Positions 7,640-16,231 of a stretch of DNA of 64,000 bases are shown here, in pieces. A program made the position numbers and the translations under genes. The DNA is from Clostridiales bacterium. Its GTDB lineage: Bacteria; Bacillota; Clostridia; Peptostreptococcales; Acidaminobacteraceae. Positions within the stretch are counted from its first letter, which is position 1; every line of letters begins with the position of its first letter. The stretch covers positions 1 through 64,000 of the forward strand of contig JAEIOD010000022.1 in NCBI GenBank assembly GCA_016342415.1, in the 5' to 3' direction. The notes under the pieces are model-generated. The model did no database searches. It was not told the DNA's origin and saw only the letters and a list, made by a program, of their open reading frames with translations.

Positions 7640-8810
7640 GGCTTCCAATATGAGTCATAATAATTCCGATGTGAAAAACTCCACCTTCAGGTGTGTCCAA
7701 TACAAATTTATGAGGAAGACTTGCAAAATTAACTTATGAATGAATTTAAGATTAAAACGGAACGCGCAATTTTAGTTTAGCGAATTAATAGAAATAGATG
7801 TTTCTTGCGCAATTTTCAATCATTAGTGTTATTTTTCTGAAAAATAAAGATATTCACAATATGTGTAATAGCATCAATAAAATTCGATACAATTTTGTTT
7901 CTCAAAGATAACAAGGATCTAATAAGAAGTGAAAAATTTACATTTTTCTAAATAAGATTTGGATTGCAATCCTTTTTAGACTTGTTTTCTAAGAAACTAG
8001 TAAGTCAAACTTTCATACATATTAAAATCTGTCAGTTGAGCAATTGTTTATCTGAATTATGTTTATACAGTGTGCAAATAATAAATTAATATAAGAAATC
8101 GTTTAATTGTTGAATTAAATATGTCATCAATCATTGATTTGGAGTTTGTATATATAGGTGTATTGAACCTAGTATATTTAATAGAATTATCGGGAAATAA
8201 TGCTCATTACACGTTATCAATTAGACATATTCCTCACTTTGTCAGTTGGATTACATTCTAGAGGAACTTCAAGCAATTGCAACGTTTTAAGTATATTACT
8301 GAATTAGACACAACACAGGATATGTCTAATTCAGCCAATTCGATTCAAAGCCTTTATATGACTTAATTTGAGGTAGATTTCGAAAGTTTGACAAAAACTG
8401 CTGATTGGGGATTATAATTGGACACAATCATAATCTGTGTCAGTTCGATAAATGATCACTTAATTACCTTTGAAGTAAGTCAAATCAGAAGGTTCAGAGC
8501 AATTTACCCAGACCAAAGCTTATATATGATCCTGGTACCAACATTCTTAAGAATTATGAGATAAACACTTTTTAACACCCCTTACCATCAATAAAGTTGG
8601 TAGGGGGTGTTTTTTAGGTTTTTGGACATTTTAGAATGACCGCAGCCCCCTAGCAAAACTAAATTATTTCGTTTTGCTAGTTAAAAGGGAGTATAAGTGC
8701 ATATAACAAACTAAAAGAAGATTAATCACACATTTTTGTACCCTGACTAGTATAAAACTTGGGAATGTAATTACCTATTATCAATTAATTAAGCTTTGTA
8801 TAAGATTAAT
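7640..8810. other. Long non-coding, decayed stretch
   Basis: No ORF with a ribosome site or recognisable product is visible on either strand. The first 100 bases look like decayed integrase sequence. A strong + strand terminator lies at 8574-8616 with no intact gene before it, which suggests that a gene upstream has been lost. This is typical of an eroded mobile-element boundary. Confidence 0.6.
8574..8616 (+). terminator. Orphan intrinsic terminator
   Basis: The stem AACACCCCTTACCA (from 8574) pairs with TGGTAGGGGGTGTT (to 8611) and is followed by T residues. No intact + strand gene precedes it. Confidence 0.8.
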
Positions 8811-9758
8811 TTATATATCAATTTTAATACCGTATCTATTGAGCGCAACATCCTTGAACATATCAATACTTTCCCGATCATCCATTACTTCAAGCAATTT
8901 AACGGTTTGTAGGAATGTATTTTGATATTCCTCTATGTTTAAAAAATATTGTGCAAATGCTTTTCTTGCCAGTAGATAAGGTAATGAATATGTTGTCTGA
9001 ATATTTTTTGTGTATTCAATTCCTAATATAGCATAATCTAATGCTTTTTGATGATTATCGAGTCTGTGAAAATTATATGAAATATTGTAATAAATTTTGA
9101 TGATTAATTTACTCATTTCAATCGTTAAAGTAGAAACTTGCAATAAATAATCTAAACAGAATATTAGTATATCATTACTTTTGATAATATTCTCTAATTT
9201 AACATAAACGAGGCCAATTAGTATCAAAATTCGGATTTCGATTATACTGTATTTGAATTGAGAATATTTAGCAAAATCATACTCATTATTAACTAATGAA
9301 AAAGTAGGTAATAATTTGTCTATCAAATAAGAAATGTCACTTTGACTATCGGTAAAGTAATCATTGATTGCTTCTAATAAAATCTTAAGTTGAGTAATTT
9401 CATGTTGAGATATCAAATCAGTAGCATGTTGCTGATGAATTAATTGTAATTTTAGTGATAATTGTTCAAAGGTACCCTGATTAAAATTTATAATTAGATC
9501 ATCTAGATCATTATATAAATTATAGAGTTCATTTTGCTTTCTTTCCTTGGATAAGACGATTAAGAGATCCTTTTTGTATAGAGAGGATAATAATTCTAAA
9601 GTTTCGTACTTGGGTATTACAAAACCATTTTCGATTTTTCTTAAAGTATCTTCATTTAATCCAATTAAGTTTCGTACATCCTTTTGAGTGAATCCAGCTG
9701 ATAATCGAATTTTTTTAACTTTTTGTCCAAATTCTTTGAAATCATAACATGAGAACAT
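8811..9758 (-). CDS. RNPP-family (PlcR/Rgg-like) peptide-responsive transcription regulator
   Basis: This 315-residue protein has an N-terminal HTH_3 domain (about residues 11-65: 'KIRLSAGFTQKDVRNLIGLN' then 'TLRKIENG') and an all-helical C-terminal region (about 80-315) with TPR-like pairs. That is the layout and length of PlcR, Rgg and other RNPP regulators that bind imported signalling peptides. The ATG at 9758 is preceded by AAGGAGG. It is transcribed away from a 56-aa secreted peptide gene, the usual pheromone-receptor arrangement, and it borders the radical SAM peptide cluster. An inverted repeat at 9772-9798 may be its operator. Control of the cluster is inferred. Confidence 0.75.
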   Translation of the reverse strand: MFSCYDFKEFGQKVKKIRLSAGFTQKDVRNLIGLNEDTLRKIENGFVIPKYETLELLSSLYKKDLLIVLSKERKQNELYNLYNDLDDLIINFNQGTFEQLSLKLQLIHQQHATDLISQHEITQLKILLEAINDYFTDSQSDISYLIDKLLPTFSLVNNEYDFAKYSQFKYSIIEIRILILIGLVYVKLENIIKSNDILIFCLDYLLQVSTLTIEMSKLIIKIYYNISYNFHRLDNHQKALDYAILGIEYTKNIQTTYSLPYLLARKAFAQYFLNIEEYQNTFLQTVKLLEVMDDRESIDMFKDVALNRYGIKIDI

Positions 9759-9771
9759 TATACCTCCTTAG

Positions 9772-9798
9772 GGTAACCCGTTTTAAATCGGGTTTACC
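9772..9798. promoter_or_regulatory. Inverted repeat between regulator and peptide gene, candidate operator
   Basis: GGTAACCCG (9772-9780) and CGGGTTTACC (9789-9798) form an interrupted palindrome with one bulged base. It lies between the divergent regulator (start 9758) and the peptide gene (start 9868). It could be the binding site of the RNPP regulator or a hairpin close to the regulator's ribosome site. It is not the PlcR-box sequence. Confidence 0.5.
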
Positions 9799-9867
9799 AA
9801 TACTTGTAATCATTATACAATTTTTCTTGTAGTGTTGTAAAATAAAATCCAAATTATAGGAGGAGTT

Positions 9868-10038
9868 ATGAAATTAAAAAATAAATCAGTTATTCTAAGA
9901 ATAGTAATTATGATTACTCTATTTTCTTTTTCTTTTAGCACAATTGCACTAGCTGAAGGGGAAGATTTACCAAGATTATTTGCAGCTTCATGTTATAGCA
10001 ATACCCAAGTGGCTGAAATAGAGAAAATTCTGGAATAG
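9868..10038 (+). CDS. Secreted 56-aa peptide, candidate PapR-like pheromone
   Basis: This small ORF has AGGAGG 2-3 nt before its ATG region. It has a basic start (MKLKNK), a hydrophobic core, and an 'TIALA' signal-peptidase site after about residue 29, leaving a 27-residue mature part that begins EGEDLPRLFAASCYS. The DLP-containing segment recalls the PapR heptapeptides (ADLPFEF type) that activate PlcR, and a PlcR/Rgg-like gene diverges from it. Its stop lies 9 nt before the first radical SAM gene, so inducer and enzymes are co-transcribed. It could instead be a second RiPP precursor. Confidence 0.65.
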   Translation: MKLKNKSVILRIVIMITLFSFSFSTIALAEGEDLPRLFAASCYSNTQVAEIEKILE

Positions 10039-10047
10039 GAGAAAAAG

Positions 10048-11967
10048 TTGAGTATAAAAAAAAATAGTAAAGTAGTTTTAATTTATCCTCCTTTTGTTAA
10101 AACTTGTTTGAATTCTTATTATGCTTCGCTTCCAATTTTAGCTTCGGAATTAGAGAAAGTGGGTATTGAGTCAGTCCAAATAGATTTAAATAAAAAAGCA
10201 TTCAGTGAATTTTTCAACCTTAAGTACATAGAGAAACTAGAATTGAAATCTGAAATCAATACAGATTTAGAATTTGATTTGCAAATTGAGCACGCCAAAA
10301 ATCTATTGAAAAAATGTGATAATGATGAGATATATTCAAAATTTGAATATAAAGATGTCAAATTAAGTAATATTTATCATGCATTATTTGATAAGTTTGA
10401 GGAATCGGCTGATATTAATAGTTCAACAATCAACAAGGTGTTAAACTCTGAACATGAAATATATAATGAACTTTTTTTGTATAGTAATAATGTAATAGAA
10501 AGTATTGAAAGTAAAGCAATAATTACTTTTTCGGTTTCTATGGGTAGTCAGATTATACCAACTTTGTACTTAGCAAAAACAATTAAAAAGCTCTTCAAAA
10601 ATGTAAAAATTATTATTGGTGGACCAATAATTTCACTTCTAGATACTGATATTTGTGGAGAGTTAGTTGAATCTCAAATTGTTGATTTCCTACTTAAATA
10701 TGAAGGCGAAAATACTCTTTGTAGATTAGTTGATAATATATGGAATGATACAGAACTGAATAATATTGAAAATTTAACATTCTATAAGAATAATGAAGTT
10801 TATAATACGGTGCGTAAGTACAATACATTTAATCTTAATAGTAGTGCTATTCCAAAATATGATTCTTCAATAATTAATAACTTTAAAATTGATTCATTAT
10901 CTATTTTACAATCACGTGGATGCTACTGGAGAAAATGTAGCTTTTGTGATTATACAAACCTTTATGGTGATTATAAATACAACGAAAAATCACCTGCAAA
11001 ACTTGTAAGTGAAATTAAAGCTTTACAAGAAGAATTTAGCTTTGAGGATTTTTTAATTGTTAATGAAAGTATGACTTCAAAGTATGCAAATGAGTTTTCA
11101 CAATTATTAATTAACCAAAATATGACTGTGAAATGGCACTCGTTTATAAAGGTTGATAAGAATTATTTTAATTTAGAAACTGTAAAAAAAATAGAAGAAT
11201 CAGGATGCTCGCGTTTGACAATTGGTGTTGAATCTTTTGATAATAATGTGTTAACAATACTTGATAAAGGTTATACAAGAGAAGATGTTGAGGTTCTATT
11301 ATCAAGATTAGAATTAACAAATATTCCAGTTACAATAAATTTAATTATTGACGCGCCAAGAACAACATTAGAATCGGCATTAAATCAATTAGAATTTTGT
11401 CGTAAATTATCAAAAAAAATGTTAGTACATTTCAATTGTTTTTCGTTTGAATTAACAAAAACATCTAAGATGGGACAAAGTCCTGAGGACTATGGTTTAA
11501 CCATTGTTCCAAACAATCAAAATGATGGCAGTATGAAGGGATTTATTAATAATAAATATAATCATGAGTATTTCGATAAAATAAGTAAGTCAAAAGTGGA
11601 TCAAATCAAATTAGAATATTTACATCTAAATATCTTATCAAGTTATGCAAGTCGCTTAAGAAATTTGAGCAATGAAATTGTCGCTGATTCATCTAGTACA
11701 ATTAAATATAAATTAAATGAAGCTACGCAGTATTGTAGATGTCATGAGCTGATTTCAGAAAAAAAATATAATGTATATATTTTAAATAGTAAACTGTTTT
11801 TAAATCTTAGTGATATAAGTTTAAAAATTCTTGAGATATTGAAGTTGAAAAAATTACTTGATAAGGAGACGATTAATTCCTTAATAGGGGTAAAACAAAC
11901 CCTAAGTATATCGAAAGAGCTTGCGTTATTATTTAAGTATGAGTTAATTGATGCTGAAGTTCTATGA
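10048..11967 (+). CDS. B12-binding-type radical SAM enzyme (1 of 3), putative peptide maturase
   Basis: This 639-residue protein starts at a TTG with GGAG 7 nt upstream. The N-terminal part (about 1-200) begins 'KVVLIYPPF' and contains 'KIIIGGPIIS', the Rossmann-like cobalamin-binding fold. The radical SAM domain has C292, C297 and C300 in a CX4CX2C motif ('GCYWRKCSFCDY'). The spacing is one residue longer than the classical CX3CX2C, as in several natural-product B12 radical SAM families. The C-terminal 60 residues look like a small winged helix, possibly for peptide binding. Likely reactions are C-methylation or another radical change of a peptide; the substrate is inferred from the cluster. 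Confidence 0.75.
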   Translation: MSIKKNSKVVLIYPPFVKTCLNSYYASLPILASELEKVGIESVQIDLNKKAFSEFFNLKYIEKLELKSEINTDLEFDLQIEHAKNLLKKCDNDEIYSKFEYKDVKLSNIYHALFDKFEESADINSSTINKVLNSEHEIYNELFLYSNNVIESIESKAIITFSVSMGSQIIPTLYLAKTIKKLFKNVKIIIGGPIISLLDTDICGELVESQIVDFLLKYEGENTLCRLVDNIWNDTELNNIENLTFYKNNEVYNTVRKYNTFNLNSSAIPKYDSSIINNFKIDSLSILQSRGCYWRKCSFCDYTNLYGDYKYNEKSPAKLVSEIKALQEEFSFEDFLIVNESMTSKYANEFSQLLINQNMTVKWHSFIKVDKNYFNLETVKKIEESGCSRLTIGVESFDNNVLTILDKGYTREDVEVLLSRLELTNIPVTINLIIDAPRTTLESALNQLEFCRKLSKKMLVHFNCFSFELTKTSKMGQSPEDYGLTIVPNNQNDGSMKGFINNKYNHEYFDKISKSKVDQIKLEYLHLNILSSYASRLRNLSNEIVADSSSTIKYKLNEATQYCRCHELISEKKYNVYILNSKLFLNLSDISLKILEILKLKKLLDKETINSLIGVKQTLSISKELALLFKYELIDAEVL

Positions 11968-11978
11968 AAGGAAAAAAA

Positions 11979-12956
11979 ATGAGTATTTGGAGTTCTAATA
12001 AGTTGTTAAGTGAATGGATGGAAGATAACTGGAAAAATATTTTGGAGACTGAATTAGATTACTTTACACCTGAACCAAGAACAGATCCATTAGTACAAGC
12101 ACTAAGTGATAGTTTAGGAATTGATAAATCTAATATTTTTGTTGCTGCTGGTACGAATCAGCTAATCCACAGTATTTTTAATTACAATAAATGGGATGAA
12201 ATATTCGTTATGAATCCTGATTATGGATTATATGAATCTATCTTAAAAAACTGTAGCTCAAATCAACAGTACAATATTATAAATGAGAAAAATATATGTG
12301 AATTTTTTATTAAATTACGCAAATTAAATTCAAGTGAAAATGATTTGCTGTGTATTTCGTCTCCAAGATGGTTTGATGGCATACAGATTGATGTAAGTGA
12401 GATTATGAAGTTACTTGAAAACTTTAATGGGACTATATTGATTGATGAAGCTTATATTGATTATTCATCTAAAAGTGTTGACACAATGACACTAGCGAAT
12501 ACCAATTCTAGGATCATTTTAACAAGAAGTTTTTCAAAAGGATATTTTTTACCTGGCTTAAGAGTTGCATATGCAATTAGTACAGGTTTTAATGAGAAAT
12601 TTAGACTTGGTGGAATTGTACCTCATTCAATTGCTACACCATCATCAAAGTTTGTGGTTAAATTGCTTGAGCAAAAGAATATATTGAACGCTTTTACTAA
12701 AATGCAGAATAAAATTAGGTCGATTAGAACTGATCTTATTAATTCACTAAGTACTCTTGAAGATGTATGGGTATCAAATTCTGAAGCAAATTTTATAACT
12801 TTTAAACTGGAAAATAGAGGAGATGATTTTATTAGTAAAAACGTTGTTCCTATTCATAAAGTTGGAGAAGGTTATTACAAATATTGGATAACGAATGATA
12901 GGGAATCTCAAATGTTTTTAAATAATGTTATTGAACATTGCAAGGAATATGAATGA
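11979..12956 (+). CDS. PLP-dependent aminotransferase/decarboxylase of the HisC/CobD type
   Basis: The protein has 325 residues from the ATG at 11979, which has AAAGGA 8 nt upstream; an overlapping ATG at 11964 is less likely. It has the fold-type I features 'VAAGTNQLI', 'LIDEAYIDY' (D156) and 'SFSKGYFLPGLRVAY' with Schiff-base Lys187, and a C-terminal Arg region. It is closest to histidinol-phosphate aminotransferases and threonine-phosphate decarboxylases. Placed between two B12 radical SAM genes with overlapping ends, it is not part of a his or cob operon. It may modify a side chain, terminus or small precursor of the product. Its true reaction is unknown. Confidence 0.75.
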   Translation: MSIWSSNKLLSEWMEDNWKNILETELDYFTPEPRTDPLVQALSDSLGIDKSNIFVAAGTNQLIHSIFNYNKWDEIFVMNPDYGLYESILKNCSSNQQYNIINEKNICEFFIKLRKLNSSENDLLCISSPRWFDGIQIDVSEIMKLLENFNGTILIDEAYIDYSSKSVDTMTLANTNSRIILTRSFSKGYFLPGLRVAYAISTGFNEKFRLGGIVPHSIATPSSKFVVKLLEQKNILNAFTKMQNKIRSIRTDLINSLSTLEDVWVSNSEANFITFKLENRGDDFISKNVVPIHKVGEGYYKYWITNDRESQMFLNNVIEHCKEYE

Positions 12957-14644
12957 TGAATTTAAAACTATACACACTTCCAGGCAATAGCTTAGATTTA
13001 CCTCATTTAGCTGTTCCGCAATTAGTTGGATACTTAAAAAAATATTATAGTAATGTACAGCAAAAAGATTTTAATCTTGATGTTATAGATTACATGTTGA
13101 GAAAAGAGTATCTCGAAAAGGTTTTTATTGATCTTAAAAATGATACTAGGATTGATAAAGATCAATTGATAGCATATGAGGACATAGTTGTAAATCACTT
13201 GGATTGGGCAAAAAACTATATTAATAATGAGTTAGTTTATGATAGAAAAGAGTATATTCTTGCATCTAAAGTGATTCAAATTGCACTAAAAGTAATTTCA
13301 TTTAAATATAATTATTATTGGGATTTTAAACAGATAAGACCAAAGTTTTTTGCAGACACAATTGAATCAAATATTAATATAAGCAAATCAAATGTGAATA
13401 ATATTTTCAAAGATATTTTTGAAAATGAAATAGTTGACATTATTGATAATGAAATTGATATAGTTACGGTTTCGATTACATATGAATGGCAATTTATACA
13501 TGCTTTGTACTTTGCTCGAATGCTAAAAGAAAAATCTGAAAAAGTGAAGATCATTATTGGAGGAAGTTTTATATCACATTTTTCTTTTGAACTTAGAAAG
13601 CTAATTAATGAAAAATGTATAGACGCAGTTGTTTTATATCAAGGTGAGGAAGTTATAAAGTTTCTTATTGAGTATTGGACAGAAAAGGATAAATCAAAAT
13701 TAGATACTATAAAAATTGAATATGAAATAGATGACAGGTTCATTGTATATAGTAACTCTCACGAAGCTATGAGAGAAATTCCAGATTTTTCAGAACTTGA
13801 TTTAAAAAAATATTTGAGTAACAAGACGATTCTACCGATTTTGTCATCATCCAATTGTAGTTATGGAAAGTGTTGTTTTTGTTCACACTTTCACTCTTAT
13901 GGAAATGCTAAAAATCATTTTAATCTTGCTAGGATAATGGAAACTATGAAAATCTATAAAAGTGAATATGAAGTTGATGTAATTTATTTTGTTGATGAAT
14001 GTATTGATTTTGATCACATTATTAGTATTTCAGAGATGATGATAAATAATAGATTTGATATATTGTGGATGGTTGAAACTCGAGCTGATGTGAAATACAA
14101 TGACAAGTCTGCCATAAATATACTTTTAGAAAGTGGTTGTTGTTTTATCTCTTTTGGATTAGAAACAACATCGGATCGTGTATTAAATGATATGAATAAA
14201 GGATTCGCAAGTAAAGATGCTATCGAGTGTATTAATTCTTTCAAAGATTCTAAAATACTGGTAGCTACTACTTTGATGATAGGATTTCCAACAGAGACAA
14301 TTGAAGAATCAAGCAATACTCTAAATAGTATTTTCAGTGAGTTGGAAATTGATTATTTTGGTGTTAGTATTTACGCTCTTTTAAAGCATTCGATTATGGA
14401 TTTCAATAGAGAAAAGTATTTTGAAGAAGTAGAGTCAACTGATGAATTAATTCTTTCATATAGATTTAAGGTTCTCGACAAAGCCTATGATAGAAATGAA
14501 TTCAAAAAACTATTAGATAAATTTAAAATCAAAACTTCCATAAAAAGACATTTTTTACTAATCGACAATATAATTGGAAGAACACATTTAACATTATTTA
14601 AAGACGAACAAGCAAGTTTTAAAAAATCTAGATGCTACTCTTAA
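12953..14644 (+). CDS. B12-binding-type radical SAM enzyme (2 of 3)
   Basis: This 563-residue protein has a start that overlaps the stop of the PLP gene (an ATG at 12953 with another ATG directly after it). The N-terminal cobalamin-like domain has 'LPGNSLDLPHLAVPQLVGYL' and 'VKIIIGGSFISHF'. The radical SAM cluster motif is C302, C307 and C310 ('NCSYGKCCFCSH'), followed by 'IYFVDECID' and 'FISFGLETTSDRVL'. The CX4CX2C spacing is shared with the other two B12 enzymes of the locus, but overall similarity looks low, so the three probably act at different positions. The gene directly precedes the Cys-rich precursor. Confidence 0.75.
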   Translation: MMNLKLYTLPGNSLDLPHLAVPQLVGYLKKYYSNVQQKDFNLDVIDYMLRKEYLEKVFIDLKNDTRIDKDQLIAYEDIVVNHLDWAKNYINNELVYDRKEYILASKVIQIALKVISFKYNYYWDFKQIRPKFFADTIESNINISKSNVNNIFKDIFENEIVDIIDNEIDIVTVSITYEWQFIHALYFARMLKEKSEKVKIIIGGSFISHFSFELRKLINEKCIDAVVLYQGEEVIKFLIEYWTEKDKSKLDTIKIEYEIDDRFIVYSNSHEAMREIPDFSELDLKKYLSNKTILPILSSSNCSYGKCCFCSHFHSYGNAKNHFNLARIMETMKIYKSEYEVDVIYFVDECIDFDHIISISEMMINNRFDILWMVETRADVKYNDKSAINILLESGCCFISFGLETTSDRVLNDMNKGFASKDAIECINSFKDSKILVATTLMIGFPTETIEESSNTLNSIFSELEIDYFGVSIYALLKHSIMDFNREKYFEEVESTDELILSYRFKVLDKAYDRNEFKKLLDKFKIKTSIKRHFLLIDNIIGRTHLTLFKDEQASFKKSRCYS

Positions 14645-14693
14645 TAGGTTAAAGCTGCATCTATTTTTATAAATATGAAAGGAGGTGGATTAT

Positions 14694-14837
14694 ATGATGA
14701 AAGATACAAAGAAGAATTCTGAGAAAAAACCAGTAGAAGAACTAGAAGTCAAAATCTTTGAAACTGAGTTAAAGGAAAAGGATGATGAAATTAGTGTAAA
14801 CTATGGTAATTGCTACCCTTGTTCAGAATGTTGTTAA
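14694..14837 (+). CDS. Cys-rich 47-aa RiPP precursor peptide
   Basis: The ORF begins with two ATG codons after a very strong AAAGGAGGTGG site. The leader (about residues 1-34) is Lys/Glu-rich, with an alternating 'EELEVKIFETELKEK' part suited to a PqqD-like recognition domain. The C-terminal core, NYGNCYPCSECC, has four Cys in its last eight residues, with Tyr, Asn, Ser and Pro between them. A hairpin follows at once, and then two SPASM radical SAM genes. The leader-core layout and context make it the best candidate substrate. Thioether or other Cys-linked crosslinks and C-methylation are plausible but unproven. Confidence 0.75.
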   Translation: MMKDTKKNSEKKPVEELEVKIFETELKEKDDEISVNYGNCYPCSECC

Positions 14838-14844
14838 TGATTGA

Positions 14845-14875
14845 GAATAAGCTAGTTAGTTTAACTAGTTTATTC
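14845..14875 (+). terminator. Hairpin attenuator between precursor and maturase genes
   Basis: The 14-bp stem GAATAAGCTAGTTA/TAACTAGTTTATTC, with one G-U pair, starts 8 nt after the precursor stop. It is followed by an AT-rich but not pure T tail. Such leaky terminators let the precursor be made in excess over the enzymes, and the stem would also protect the precursor mRNA's 3' end. Confidence 0.65.
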
Positions 14876-14900
14876 TTATTCAAATTTTTAGGAGGAATTA

Positions 14901-16205
14901 ATGATTAGTAATTTTTTTTCGTTAGCAGGTATTGAAACAAGTTTCAGACTCGCAGATATACACTCACCGGTTAAAGTTGGTATTATTCTCACAGAGAAAT
15001 GTAACTTATCATGTATCTTTTGTGCAACAGAATGTGGATTTGATCAAAATAGTTATAATGATATAATTTCTCCTAACATGTGTTACGAAATTTTGGATCA
15101 AGCTCATAAGAATAGAGTACAAGAAATAATCTACAGCGGTGGTGAACCACTAATGTATAAATTTGATGACTTAATTAATATTCTTGAATATGGTCGCGAA
15201 AGGAAATTGAAACAGACAATTATAAGTAATGGGACACTTATAAATGATGACAATTTTCCGATATTAGAGAATCTTGTGGATGTAGTCTCTATTTCACTAC
15301 ACGGTACAAAAGATACTCATAATAAAATAACCTGTTCAGATGAATATGAAAACACATTGCATACATTAATGCTAGTATCGAACTCAAAAAAAATTTCAGG
15401 TTCAATCCTATATACGTTGAATAGTTATAATAGTAATTATCAGGACTTCGATCATGTTGTAAGACTGTCGAAAGAACTTAATATGGAGTTGTATGTAGCA
15501 AGAGGTAATGATTTAGGAGAATGTTCTATCAATGAGTCATACCCTGTTCTTGGGAATTTAAATAAAATAGCTGATCGTATGACAAGTTATAATAATGATG
15601 GTTACAACATAAAATTTTCAAACTGTGTTCCTAAATGTGTGTTAAGTACAGATAATCAATACTTAGCAACTTCATGTTCTGCTGGTGTTGGCATTTGCTC
15701 TATATCACCTAGAGGTGAAGTCAGAGTTTGTTTACAATCTGATGAAAGTTTAGGAGTCATTTCTAATGAAAATTCATTGAGTGAAATTTGGCAAAATAAA
15801 GAAATAGTTAACTTCAGAAACATGACTAATATAAGTCCATACTGCGCGAGTTGCAAAGATTTGATGCATTGTAAATCTGGTTGCAAATTAGAAGCAAACG
15901 GGATTTATCAAATGGATACGATGGCTAAGCTTAAAATTTCTGAGAAATGGGAGGAAATATTAGGGAAAAAAGCTCGAATAAATTGCCGAGAATTGAAAAT
16001 AACAAAACAACTATTTTGGACAATATCACATCCGATTTGCAAAATTTCTATAAATTACTTAGAAGTATGCAAAAGTTTAATGAAAAAAAGACCAGTTGTT
16101 TTGAATGAAATTTTAAATTGTTCCGATGAGCAAATTAGTCAAAAGGATATTATTATGTTGTTAGTTTTTTTGTATGAACATAATTTATTGAAATTTTATA
16201 GTTAG
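14901..16205 (+). CDS. SPASM-type radical SAM peptide maturase
   Basis: This 434-residue protein follows AGGAGG. The radical SAM core has C34, C38 and C41 ('KCNLSCIFC'), 'IYSGGEPLM' and 'TIISNGTLI'. A SPASM region with auxiliary-cluster cysteines follows ('GICSISPRGEVRVC', 'PYCASCKDLMHCKSGC'). Members of this class form thioether, C-C or ether crosslinks in RiPPs (sactipeptide, quorum-sensing peptide and mycofactocin types). It is the first gene after the Cys-rich precursor and its attenuator. The C-terminal 80 residues are helical and possibly winged-helix. Crosslinking of the Cys-rich core is the leading guess. Confidence 0.8.
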   Translation: MISNFFSLAGIETSFRLADIHSPVKVGIILTEKCNLSCIFCATECGFDQNSYNDIISPNMCYEILDQAHKNRVQEIIYSGGEPLMYKFDDLINILEYGRERKLKQTIISNGTLINDDNFPILENLVDVVSISLHGTKDTHNKITCSDEYENTLHTLMLVSNSKKISGSILYTLNSYNSNYQDFDHVVRLSKELNMELYVARGNDLGECSINESYPVLGNLNKIADRMTSYNNDGYNIKFSNCVPKCVLSTDNQYLATSCSAGVGICSISPRGEVRVCLQSDESLGVISNENSLSEIWQNKEIVNFRNMTNISPYCASCKDLMHCKSGCKLEANGIYQMDTMAKLKISEKWEEILGKKARINCRELKITKQLFWTISHPICKISINYLEVCKSLMKKRPVVLNEILNCSDEQISQKDIIMLLVFLYEHNLLKFYS

Positions 16206-16231
16206 ACAAATTAATAATTTAAGGAGTAAAT

